A stretch of DNA of 64,000 nt, taken from positions 1-64,000 of the forward strand of contig JAGVJN010000044.1 of NCBI GenBank assembly GCA_020051095.1. Reading direction: 5' to 3'. A model generated the notes under the pieces. That model was given only the letters and a program-made list of their open reading frames with translations, was not told the DNA's origin and ran no database searches. Numbering within the stretch: the first letter of the stretch is position 1; each line of letters starts with the position of its first letter. The translations under genes and the position numbers were made by a program. This document shows, piece by piece, positions 55,159 through 63,262 of the stretch. The DNA is from Pseudomonadota bacterium (lineage in GTDB: Bacteria; Pseudomonadota; Gammaproteobacteria; Legionellales; Legionellaceae).

Positions 55159-55878
55159 TTAGGCGTTACCCATATTGCCTACCACACCCGTATCTGCATG
55201 CCAGCCTAATTTTTTTAAGGGCAGTTGGTTGATTAATAACTGAATAGATTGATTGGAACAAGCTAAAATAACATTGCGGGGATGCTGAATGCGGATGGTG
55301 AGCACATTGTTATTGAACACCAATCGCAATTGGTTAAGCAATTGCGGGTATTGTGCCATGTTAGCGCAGTTGATGATGACAACGCCTTGTGGGGTCATTA
55401 ACCTTTGGCAATTCTGAAAAAAAGTAGATGTTGCACAATGATTGGGGTATTCATTATCTTGGTACAGATCTATCAATATTGCGTCGTATGTTTTATCACA
55501 TTGAGAAACATAAGTGTTGGCATCATTTTCAATGATGGTTGATGAATGTAGGGTATCCACATAAAAAAACTGTTTCGCAATGTTAATGATTTCAGGATTT
55601 ATCTCAATCACATCAATGTGAATGTCATCAAATTTATTTTCTAATGCATGAAGCAATGCTCCTCCACCCAAACCCAGCATTAAATATTGGCCTGAATCCT
55701 TCTGGCATAATTGAAGCATGGGCATCATATATTCTAATGCCGGTTTATGAATTGCTCTGCGATTTAAACGGCTATGAATTGTGCCATCGGGTTGGGCAAG
55801 CCAACGATAACGCCAGTTTTGTTTAACAAGATAGTGCCGACTGCGGTAAATAATGCGATTTATGAAACTAGGAATCAT
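55159..55878 (-). CDS. Spermidine-synthase-like SAM-fold protein
   Basis: A 239-aa protein with the Rossmann SAM/dcSAM-binding core of the spermidine synthase family: MLGLGGGALLHALE, the acidic VIEINPEII, ENDANTYV and ILIDLYQD. It lacks the GGGDG active-site loop and the N-terminal barrel of true spermidine synthases, so it may be a methyltransferase-like homologue or have lost aminopropyl transfer. It overlaps astB by 4 bp (ATGA) and is the last gene of the ast operon. Confidence 0.8.
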   Translation of the reverse strand: MIPSFINRIIYRSRHYLVKQNWRYRWLAQPDGTIHSRLNRRAIHKPALEYMMPMLQLCQKDSGQYLMLGLGGGALLHALENKFDDIHIDVIEINPEIINIAKQFFYVDTLHSSTIIENDANTYVSQCDKTYDAILIDLYQDNEYPNHCATSTFFQNCQRLMTPQGVVIINCANMAQYPQLLNQLRLVFNNNVLTIRIQHPRNVILACSNQSIQLLINQLPLKKLGWHADTGVVGNMGNA

Positions 55879-57209
55879 TGTTGGAAAGGGTATAAATGTG
55901 GAATATTCATGATAGCGGATAATTCGCTTAAAGCTGTATTCACTTCATTGATTAATTGGGGGTCACATAGATCGCTTAAGTGAAGCTTGTCTCGATAGTG
56001 TTTTTTAACCCATGATTCCAATTCCATTAATTTGTGCTCATTAATCAGGAACCCAGGATTTATGGCTTTAAGACCAGCTTCGGATAAGGGTACCCTTAAT
56101 CTTAGACAAGCAGGGCCACCTCCATTACGCATGCTTTGTTTTAGATCAAGAAAGACAACTTGAGTCAGTGGGCAATCGCTATCGCCTATCCAGCTTTGAA
56201 CTAACTCACGAACATGATCATTTTGCTCGCATTCGCTTGGCGCAACCAATAACATGCCCTGATGGTTTGGTAATGAGATGATTTGCGAATTAAATAGATA
56301 GGTACTCACTGCGTCAGCAATAGGGAGTTCGCTATTTTTTACCTCAAAAATGTTTAAATCAAAGTGAATTTTAGATTTCAATTCAGCCAAAATCTGCTTT
56401 TGATTAACATAGGCCAATTCGTGAATCAATAGGATATTTTCATTGCCAACAGAAATCACATCATTATGAAAAACACCTTGATCAATCACATCGGGGTTTT
56501 GGCAAGCAAACACCGAATTATCCTCCCTTAAGCCATGGGTATAGGCGATTTGACGCGATGCTTCTAGGGTTTGTCTTGCCCAATAACGTTTTGGTCTTGA
56601 ATAGAGATTGTTTTGTAGTCCTTGTTGCCCAAATACAAAAAGATTGACACCCGGTTGATTATGAAAACCCAGACGCGTATGGTTTGCTGCACCTTCATCT
56701 CCCATGACAGCTGTTGCAGGGAGGACCGGGTGATGGGCAAAATGGTCCAAGTTTGAGAAAGCCATTTGTAATAATTGTGCGCTGAACGTTGCTTCAATAT
56801 GACGGTGTATATTGGCATTAAGATTTGCTGCGGTAAAGTGTGTACGTTTATCTTGGCTATCTTGATAACTGGTTACCGTTGCTGCATTAGCAGTCCACAT
56901 ATTGGATGCCGAAAAGGCGGCACTTAACAATTGAGGAGCGAATCGATACGCTTGATGAATCATCGATTCAGTGGAGCCTTCAAAACCAAGTTGTTTTAGA
57001 AGCGGTAGGTAAGGGCGGGCGTGAGGCGGTAAGAATGCTTGCGGGATGCCCCTTTCATGCAGAAGGCGCATTTTTGCAATGCCTTGTAGTGCTGCGGCTT
57101 TGGGATTAGCTTCTGATAGTGCATTATCCATGGATGCAATATTACCACTGGATAACCCTGCATAGTGATGCGTTGGTCCCACAAGGCCATCCATGTTTAA
57201 TTCTATCAT
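55875..57209 (-). CDS. astB: N-succinylarginine dihydrolase
   Basis: A 444-aa enzyme of the arginine succinyltransferase pathway that releases two ammonia molecules and CO2 from succinylarginine to give succinylornithine. The opening DGLVGPTHHYAGLSSGN, then AANLNANIHRHIEATFS, FHNDVISVGN and QSMRNGGGPACLRLRVPL are hallmarks. The catalytic Cys is in GGPACLR. It overlaps astD and the methyltransferase-like gene by 4 bp each. Confidence 0.95.
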   Translation of the reverse strand: MIELNMDGLVGPTHHYAGLSSGNIASMDNALSEANPKAAALQGIAKMRLLHERGIPQAFLPPHARPYLPLLKQLGFEGSTESMIHQAYRFAPQLLSAAFSASNMWTANAATVTSYQDSQDKRTHFTAANLNANIHRHIEATFSAQLLQMAFSNLDHFAHHPVLPATAVMGDEGAANHTRLGFHNQPGVNLFVFGQQGLQNNLYSRPKRYWARQTLEASRQIAYTHGLREDNSVFACQNPDVIDQGVFHNDVISVGNENILLIHELAYVNQKQILAELKSKIHFDLNIFEVKNSELPIADAVSTYLFNSQIISLPNHQGMLLVAPSECEQNDHVRELVQSWIGDSDCPLTQVVFLDLKQSMRNGGGPACLRLRVPLSEAGLKAINPGFLINEHKLMELESWVKKHYRDKLHLSDLCDPQLINEVNTALSELSAIMNIPHLYPFQQ

Positions 57210-58702
57210 TGTGATATCCTTATTCCTGGCATAAGATCGTTAGGCAATGTCAGGTGGCTAGCCTGCGTAGACGCAATAGGATAAGCACAATAGTCGACCG
57301 CAAAATAGCCACTTGGACGATGATTTCCACTGCAGCCAATGCCACCAAAGGGAAGATTTCCAGCGGCCCCTGTTGTTGGTTTATTCCAATTGATGATACC
57401 GGCTTTGATATTGTCAAAAAAGTAGTCAAATTGTGCCTTGGAATCGCTTAATAGACCAGCGGATAAACCATATTTTGTGTTATTAGCCGCATTGATTGCT
57501 TCATCAAAGGTATCGTATCGGTATATTTGCGCAAGGGGTGCGAATATTTCCTCATCATAATGGCGTTGCGCTTTTGACATATCAATAATGCCTGGCGATA
57601 GCAAGCCACTGTTTTCTTTCAGTAACGACATGGTTAGAAGGGATTTTCCGCCAATTGATTGAAGATGCTCCTGTCCTTTTAAGCTCACCTGGGCATGGTG
57701 TTTAGAAATGACAGGCCCCATAAAAGGTTGCTTTTCGGACATGCCATCACCAACGGTAATTGCTTCAGTTGCTTGAATCAATGCTTTAATAAATTTATCC
57801 CCGAAGTCACCATTCGGTATATACACGCGTCTGGCACACGTACATCGTTGCCCAGAAGTAATAAAACACGATAATAATGTTTGATAGACGGCAGCGTTCA
57901 TATCCGCTACGTCACCAATAATAAGAGGGTTATTACCTCCCATTTCTAAGGCTAAAATTATGCTTGGGTTATCGGCAAACGTTTGATGAATTTTTTTTCC
58001 AGTTGAGTAACTACCTGTAAAATAAACACCCGATAATGGCTGTGATAATAATAGTTGGCCTGTTTGACCATCACCTTGAATACAATTCATCACACCAGAC
58101 GGGATGCCTGCTTCAAGCCAGCAATTCATGATTAATTGAGACACCGCAGGAGTGAGCTCAGAGGGCTTTAAGATAACGGTATTGCCAGCTAATAAGGCAG
58201 GAATGATATGGCCGTTGCTCAAATGGGCTGGAAAGTTATACGCCCCTAAAACAGCAACTACGCCATAAGGTTTATAACGTAAGCAGGATAAACTATCATC
58301 GCCCAGGTGATTTGTCCTTTGAGCGCAACGTTCCTCATAGGCTTGTATGGATAATTTGATTTTTCCTATCACAGAAGTTACTTCTGTTTTGGCCTCCCAT
58401 AAGGGTTTACCATTTTCCAAAGAGATCAACTCAGCTAACGACTGAGAATATTTTTCCACAACATCCGCAAATTTTTCAACAATTGCTTGTCTTACGCTTA
58501 GTGATTCCCTAGACCATAGCGGAAGGGCAGTTTTAGCTGCTTTGAAAGCATTTTCCACTTCATCTGGGGTTGCATTGCTGCCAACCCAAAGCACTTTGCC
58601 TGTGGATGGATTATACGATTGAAAGCTGGTGCCTTGCCCTTTCACCCATTCATTATCAATGAGATGACAAGATTGATGTAAGTCAATGTTATTTAGAGCC
58701 AT
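57206..58702 (-). CDS. astD: Succinylglutamate-semialdehyde dehydrogenase
   Basis: A 498-aa aldehyde dehydrogenase that oxidises succinylglutamate semialdehyde. GAYNFPAHLSNGHIIPALLAGN, ALEMGGNNPLI (general-base Glu) and SGQRCTCARR (catalytic Cys) are typical of AstD. It overlaps the 3' end of astA by 14 bp and starts astB within its stop. Confidence 0.94.
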   Translation of the reverse strand: MALNNIDLHQSCHLIDNEWVKGQGTSFQSYNPSTGKVLWVGSNATPDEVENAFKAAKTALPLWSRESLSVRQAIVEKFADVVEKYSQSLAELISLENGKPLWEAKTEVTSVIGKIKLSIQAYEERCAQRTNHLGDDSLSCLRYKPYGVVAVLGAYNFPAHLSNGHIIPALLAGNTVILKPSELTPAVSQLIMNCWLEAGIPSGVMNCIQGDGQTGQLLLSQPLSGVYFTGSYSTGKKIHQTFADNPSIILALEMGGNNPLIIGDVADMNAAVYQTLLSCFITSGQRCTCARRVYIPNGDFGDKFIKALIQATEAITVGDGMSEKQPFMGPVISKHHAQVSLKGQEHLQSIGGKSLLTMSLLKENSGLLSPGIIDMSKAQRHYDEEIFAPLAQIYRYDTFDEAINAANNTKYGLSAGLLSDSKAQFDYFFDNIKAGIINWNKPTTGAAGNLPFGGIGCSGNHRPSGYFAVDYCAYPIASTQASHLTLPNDLMPGIRISQ

Positions 58703-59753
58703 AAGTTCCTTCCTTTGTAACAGTTGGTGATTGGCGGTGCAAAGGTGCTAGACGAATCGAATCACCAATTTGTAGTTGTAGAATTTCAGCTGTTTCTTTA
58801 CTGATAATACAAGCGTTTTCGCGTTGATCAAACATGACCGATGTTAAAACAGCACGAAAATCGATATTCGTATTTGATAATAAATACGGTGGCGATACCA
58901 CATCATCTTTTATACTCTTAATTGTTAATTCGCGGGAAGAGCTTAAAGTTTTTATATCGGTTCGCATCGCTTCTATTGCAGGTCCACCATCAAATATATC
59001 AATATAGTTATTAAATCGGAAACCTTCCTTAAATAATATTTTCATTGCTGGGGCCGTAGAAGGGTGTGGTTGCCCTATAACTGCCTGTGCTTCGGGATGT
59101 AATAATTGGACATATAATGGAGAGCGGGGCATCAGATCAGTAATATATTGTTTGTTGGATGTTAATGTCAGCTTGTCCGCTTCTTTAAAGGGGATTTTAA
59201 AAAATCCGCCAATGACATGATCCCAAAAAGGGGAGTTTCCATCGGGCGACGATACACCTCTCATTTCAGCAATGACTCTATCGGCAAAACGGTTCGGGAA
59301 TTGTGCCATAAATAAGAACCGTGCGCGCGATAATAAAAGACCGTTAGCATTTTTCCGGTAGTCTGGATGCAAAAACAACGTGCATATTTCGCTGCTATCT
59401 TGTAAATCATTCACAAGACTTAATACTTTATAGTCAGTACGGATGTTTAAAGCATGGCTAATACGCGTTCGTTGAGAGATATGATAGGAGTAAAAGGGCA
59501 AATCAAAGCCAATAGCTGATTCGATGGCAGAAGTTCCAACCACTTCACCCGTGTCCGTGTCTTCTAGAACAAAAAGATAGTATTCACTGACAGGCTTTTC
59601 CACCGTTTTATCAAAAGACTCAACAGCCCATTTGACTCGTTTACCAAGCAATACAGGATCATGGGGTAATGTGGTCATGCCATATCCGCTGGCAATCGCA
59701 ATCTTCTCCATGGCTGCCGAGTCCGATAATTTGATACGTCGATATAACATCAT
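58689..59753 (-). CDS. astA: Arginine N-succinyltransferase
   Basis: A 354-aa enzyme transferring succinyl from succinyl-CoA to arginine, the entry step of the AST pathway. YRRIKLSDSAAMEKIA, CTLFLHPDYRKNANGLLLSRARFLFMAQFP, AEMRGVSSPDGNSPFWDHVIG and the C-terminal FNNYIDIFDGGPAIE are family signatures. It begins 4 bp inside the preceding M20-peptidase gene. Confidence 0.94.
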   Translation of the reverse strand: MMLYRRIKLSDSAAMEKIAIASGYGMTTLPHDPVLLGKRVKWAVESFDKTVEKPVSEYYLFVLEDTDTGEVVGTSAIESAIGFDLPFYSYHISQRTRISHALNIRTDYKVLSLVNDLQDSSEICTLFLHPDYRKNANGLLLSRARFLFMAQFPNRFADRVIAEMRGVSSPDGNSPFWDHVIGGFFKIPFKEADKLTLTSNKQYITDLMPRSPLYVQLLHPEAQAVIGQPHPSTAPAMKILFKEGFRFNNYIDIFDGGPAIEAMRTDIKTLSSSRELTIKSIKDDVVSPPYLLSNTNIDFRAVLTSVMFDQRENACIISKETAEILQLQIGDSIRLAPLHRQSPTVTKEGTYGSK

Positions 59754-60967
59754 GATTGAATATCCTCCAAACTTCCACGTGCTAAATCATCTAAAAGGAG
59801 TGTGGACAATGTTATTCTCTCGATAAAGCTATCGAGTAAAATATATTCATTCGGACTATGAATAGCGCCTCCTCGCACACCGAGGGTATCGATAACTGGT
59901 ACGCCATGGCTAGCAATATTGTTACCATCACAACACCCACCACTATCCATCCAATCGATGGAAACACCGATTTGCTTTCCAATTGCCACAATGCGGTTAA
60001 ATAAGTTTTCAGTGGCGTGATTAACACGTTTAACAGGTCGTGCAAATTGGCCATGAACCGTTACTTGATAGTCTTCTTTAGCATGTTTTTGAATAATGTC
60101 ATCAATTTTTTGACGAACCCAAGCTTCATCGTCTTGTTGGGCAATGCGAATGTCAAGTTTCGCGACAGCCTTATCAGGCACTTGATTTAGCGCATCACCA
60201 CCTAATATTTTGCCAATGTTTATGGTAACGCCGTTTGCAGGAAAGTTAAGTTGGTGAATATCGGCTAATATTTCAGCAAGATGAACGATGGCATTTCTAC
60301 CATTATAAAAATCACGACCAGCATGGGCTGTTCTACCTTTTGCTACTATCGTTAATTTACCACTGCCTTTTCGATTTTTAGCTAAACTACCGCGATCATT
60401 CATAGCCGGTTCATAAATCAAACTTGCTTGATAATGCCTGGCAATTTCATCCATAAAACGACTAGAAGCAATTGAACCTATTTCCTCGTCGGCGTTGATC
60501 ATGACATCCCAACCGATAGAGTCGGCGCTCTCAAATTTTTCAAATTGGGATAGCGCGTGTAAAATTACCAGCAATCCGCCTTTCATATCTGCAACGCCAG
60601 GGCCATTCCATCGATTATCATCTATGGTTTTTACTTCCTGAAAAGTTGAGTCTTTTGAAAATACGGTGTCCATGTGCCCCGTTAATAGGATACGGCGAGG
60701 GCAATCCGGTCTTTTTCGAATATAGAGTGTGTCTCCACAGGATATCTTTAAGAGGTTACCATGCATATCCATCTGTTCGACGGGCTCGGATTTGATGATT
60801 TGAATCTCATCTGCAATCGGTTGAAAAAGGGTGGTTAACTCTTTGGACATTTGCTTTAGTCCATCCAGATTTTCACTCCCTGAATTAATATGACACATTT
60901 TAATTAATTGATCGGTGATGATTGAAACATGTTGTTCAACCTCATGCTTTAAATCCTTAATTATCAT
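59750..60967 (-). CDS. M20-family metallopeptidase in the ast operon
   Basis: A 405-aa zinc-dependent hydrolase of the ArgE/DapE/CPG2 family. Metal-site residues are visible in LLTGHMDTVF (His), GVADMKGG (bridging Asp), NADEEIGS (catalytic Glu pair) and the C-terminal HSPNEYI (His). It resembles carboxypeptidase G2 more than ArgE. As the first gene of the operon, coupled to astA by 4 bp, it probably removes a succinyl or acyl group from glutamate, taking the place of AstE, which belongs to a different fold group (M14-like). That role is inference. Confidence 0.85.
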   Translation of the reverse strand: MIIKDLKHEVEQHVSIITDQLIKMCHINSGSENLDGLKQMSKELTTLFQPIADEIQIIKSEPVEQMDMHGNLLKISCGDTLYIRKRPDCPRRILLTGHMDTVFSKDSTFQEVKTIDDNRWNGPGVADMKGGLLVILHALSQFEKFESADSIGWDVMINADEEIGSIASSRFMDEIARHYQASLIYEPAMNDRGSLAKNRKGSGKLTIVAKGRTAHAGRDFYNGRNAIVHLAEILADIHQLNFPANGVTINIGKILGGDALNQVPDKAVAKLDIRIAQQDDEAWVRQKIDDIIQKHAKEDYQVTVHGQFARPVKRVNHATENLFNRIVAIGKQIGVSIDWMDSGGCCDGNNIASHGVPVIDTLGVRGGAIHSPNEYILLDSFIERITLSTLLLDDLARGSLEDIQS

Positions 60968-61097
60968 AATGCATCATCCGAATTGAGAGTTTAGTAACAC
61001 TAGCTGAATTAATAAAGGGTTTCAAGCGAAATCATAAAATACCGGTTGAATGAATTGAAATTATGGGTTTATCATAGCTATCTAAAGATGCGTTTGC

Positions 61098-61103
61098 TAT
61101 GAT
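61098..61103 (+). promoter_or_regulatory. Extended -10 promoter of ubiG
   Basis: TTTGCTATGAT contains TG-x-TATGAT with TATGAT at 61098-61103, about 35 bp before the ubiG start, without a clear -35 box. The 171-bp gap is divergent from the ast operon. Confidence 0.5.
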
Positions 61104-61138
61104 TAACCAATTTCTTTCTGTTCGTAACTTAAATTGCT

Positions 61139-61846
61139 ATGATGACTCCTGTTAGTACAGTTAATCAAAATGAAAAGTCAAAATTTGATGCCCATCAATC
61201 TCATTGGTGGGATAAAAATGGACCACTAAAAACACTTCATGATATCAATCCAACTCGATTAAACTTTGTCCAAGAACATAGTGATCTTGCGGATTGCAAT
61301 GTCCTAGATGTTGGCTGTGGTGGTGGGGTTTTATGTGAAGCAATGGCTGAACATGCGAAATCAGTAACCGGCATTGATATCGTAAGCTCTGCTATAGAAA
61401 CAGCAATTGATCATGCCAACCAAGCTAAATTGACTATTCGCTACCTGAATACGCCCATTGAAGATTTGTCAGAGTCACAATTTGATGTTATCACTTGTAT
61501 GGAAATGCTTGAACATGTTGATTCACCTGACATTGTTATAAAGCACTGCTATCGACTTCTAAAAAATCAGGGCTGGTTGCTTTTATCAACCATCAATCGA
61601 ACTGCTATTGCTTATGCACAGGTCATTTTAGCTGCGGAGTATCTTTTAAATGTTCTACCACGGCAAACTCATGATTTTAATAAATTCATCAAGCCATCCG
61701 AACTTTCAAGAATTTGCCGAGAGCATGGTTTTGAGGTGATTGACATCAAAGGGTTGAAATATAACCCATTTACACGTCAATCTTGGTTAAATAACCAACC
61801 AAATGTCAATTATTTATTGGCATGCCGAAAATGTGTCCAAGACTAA
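61139..61846 (+). CDS. ubiG: Ubiquinone biosynthesis O-methyltransferase
   Basis: A 235-aa SAM-dependent methyltransferase that performs both O-methylations in ubiquinone synthesis. The opening EKSKFDAHQSHWWDKNGPLKTLHDINPTR is diagnostic, followed by VLDVGCGGGVLCEAMAE (SAM site), GIDIV and the C-terminal LPRQTHDFNKFIKPSEL. ATG 61139 and 61142 are adjacent; no strong ribosome-binding site is seen. It ends 10 bp from the convergent ProQ-like gene. Confidence 0.95.
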   Translation: MMTPVSTVNQNEKSKFDAHQSHWWDKNGPLKTLHDINPTRLNFVQEHSDLADCNVLDVGCGGGVLCEAMAEHAKSVTGIDIVSSAIETAIDHANQAKLTIRYLNTPIEDLSESQFDVITCMEMLEHVDSPDIVIKHCYRLLKNQGWLLLSTINRTAIAYAQVILAAEYLLNVLPRQTHDFNKFIKPSELSRICREHGFEVIDIKGLKYNPFTRQSWLNNQPNVNYLLACRKCVQD

Positions 61847-61855
61847 ACGTAGGTA

Positions 61856-62224
61856 TCAAACACTCGTTTTATCATCGTTGGATTCTTTATTCTTCCCAAA
61901 GCGTTCTTGGTAACGTTGATAAGCATATTTAGCTTGTTCAACAGTCACTTCATCTAATTCGTTGCCGAATAGATCAACTCTTGCAACACCAGGCTGTTGG
62001 CATTTCAAATAAGCAGGCGAACTGCTATAAAAATTCAATGACTCTTTGAGAATTTTTTTACTAAAAGGGGCGGTATCTAATCGCTCATAAAAGTCTAATA
62101 TTTCTTCGAAAATACCTATTTGAAGCGGTTTAACTTCCGATGATTTTTTAAAAAATGCATTCGGGAAATGTTCAATCAGCCAGTCAATCACTGCAATTTT
62201 TTCTTTTTTTGTTAAATCAGTCAT
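61856..62224 (-). CDS. Minimal ProQ/FinO-domain RNA chaperone
   Basis: A 122-aa protein consisting of a ProQ/FinO domain with a short basic/acidic tail. EKIAVIDWLIEHFPNAFFK, KPLQIGIFEEIL, then YLKCQQPGVARVDLFGNELDEVTVEQAKYA (the RNA-binding core) are recognisable. ProQ/FinO proteins bind structured small RNAs and 3' ends. Legionella has more than one, including the competence repressor RocC, but this one lacks RocC's extension. ATG 62224 is preferred; the open frame to 62362 reads through hydrophobic non-homologous codons. Confidence 0.88.
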   Translation of the reverse strand: MTDLTKKEKIAVIDWLIEHFPNAFFKKSSEVKPLQIGIFEEILDFYERLDTAPFSKKILKESLNFYSSSPAYLKCQQPGVARVDLFGNELDEVTVEQAKYAYQRYQERFGKNKESNDDKTSV

Positions 62225-62355
62225 AATCAAGTAAATTGAGTATTGGTGAAACGAAAATAGCATACTCATCATCAAATTGGCAATAGAACGAAAGGGAATA
62301 TCACGACACATAAGGGGTAATAATAGCGTTATATACAACCACATTGGATTACATG

Positions 62356-62384
62356 TTGACATTTTATGGGCTGGCTACTAAGGT
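62356..62384 (+). promoter_or_regulatory. Putative promoter of the GGA-rich small RNA
   Basis: TTGACA at 62356-62361 is a perfect -35 box. The matching -10 is imperfect: TAAGGT (62379-62384) at 17-bp spacing or the sigma-S-like CTACTAA (62375-62381). A start near 62388 is estimated. No palindrome of the LetA/GacA type (TNAGAAATTTCTNA) was found in the 130 bp upstream. Confidence 0.5.
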
Positions 62385-62387
62385 TTA

Positions 62388-62512
62388 ATATGAGAGTTAG
62401 AGGAACTGCTCTCCTTTAATGGAATAATCCTCGGAGTCCTACTTTTGGCCACGGAGTGTCATAGGAAATACCTGATGGAAGATAAGCCAGGCTTTAGCCT
62501 GGCTTTTTTTTT
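62388..62512 (+). ncRNA. Candidate CsrA-sequestering small RNA (RsmY/RsmZ type)
   Basis: The intergenic plus strand carries six GGA motifs within 78 nt (62402, 62421, 62433, 62453, 62464, 62477), several in small hairpin contexts such as CACGGAGTG and AGAGGAACTGCTCT. It ends in a textbook terminator. Neither flanking gene reads in this direction, so the terminator needs a transcript of its own. Rsm RNAs of about 110-130 nt with repeated GGA sequester CsrA in Legionella under LetA/LetS. The start is an estimate from the promoter. Confidence 0.72.
62484..62512 (+). terminator. Strong Rho-independent terminator of the small RNA
   Basis: AAGCCAGGC/GCCTGGCTT form a 9-bp stem with a TTTA loop, followed by an uninterrupted T-tract to 62512. 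It is the strongest terminator in the window. Confidence 0.9.
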
Positions 62513-62516
62513 AGAC

Positions 62517-63260
62517 TCAATCACTTATCGATAAATCATTATGAATAAAATGTTGCAGATGTTCTCGATACTCACTTGACTTTAAATAATCCGACAACGC
62601 TTGATTAATTTGTTGTACCAAGTTCGGTTGATTAGGTCGTACTGCAATAGCAATTCCTAAGCCATATTCGAAAGGTTGGCCTAGCGTTTTAAATTTTTGT
62701 CCGCCATTAACCAACCAATAATCGACAGTAGGCTCATCGACAAGGACAATTTGAATTTGTTGATTATTTAAAGCCTCAATGAGGCTACGCTCATCAGCAA
62801 AGCTTACAATCGAATTCGTAACGCCCAAAGACGATAGGACTTGTGTAAATAAAGATCCTTCGAGGTAACCAATCTTATTGTTTTGCAATGTATCTAATGA
62901 ATAGGGTTGGTTAAAATCTCGACTGACCATAAATTGGCAATACCCGGGCAAATAGGGATCAGAAAAAATTACTTTTTGAGCTCGTTCAGCATTGATCGTG
63001 AGTGAACTTACGCCAACATCTGTCTCACCTTTTGAGACACTATCAATAATGTCTTTAAACGGCATGGGTTTGAATTGGCATGGGCGATTAATTTTATTGC
63101 AAATATAAGAAATCATCGATATATCAAATCCATAAAAATGATTATTGGCAGTTTGATAAACGAAAGGGGGCATATCCACTGCGACAGCGACATTAAGTTG
63201 TTGTGTAAATCCACATTGGCATATGATAAACAGCAAACATAAAATTCCCTTTTTTATCAT
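62517..63260 (-). CDS. Periplasmic amino-acid-binding protein (SBP_bac_3)
   Basis: A 247-aa substrate-binding protein of the polar/basic amino-acid ABC type. Signal peptide: MIKKGILCLLFIICQCGFT. Mature features are AVAVDMPPFVYQ, FYGFDISMISYICNK, GETDVGVSSLTINAERAQKVIFSDPYL and the C-terminal GLGIAIAVRPNQP. No permease or ATPase gene is adjacent. Its start lies 2 bp after the stop of the histidine kinase, so it may instead serve as a sensory partner, an inference from position. Confidence 0.85.
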   Translation of the reverse strand: MIKKGILCLLFIICQCGFTQQLNVAVAVDMPPFVYQTANNHFYGFDISMISYICNKINRPCQFKPMPFKDIIDSVSKGETDVGVSSLTINAERAQKVIFSDPYLPGYCQFMVSRDFNQPYSLDTLQNNKIGYLEGSLFTQVLSSLGVTNSIVSFADERSLIEALNNQQIQIVLVDEPTVDYWLVNGGQKFKTLGQPFEYGLGIAIAVRPNQPNLVQQINQALSDYLKSSEYREHLQHFIHNDLSISD

Positions 63261-63262
63261 GA

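Noticed and set aside
60968-61138. ARG box (ArgR site) between the ast operon and ubiG
   Set aside because: TTGAATGAATTGAAA near 61045 only loosely resembles half of the consensus and lacks a second half-site.
62225-62355. LetA/GacA activation palindrome upstream of the small RNA
   Set aside because: I looked for TNAGAAATTTCTNA and TGTAAG..CTTACA patterns and found none, so LetA control is not claimed.
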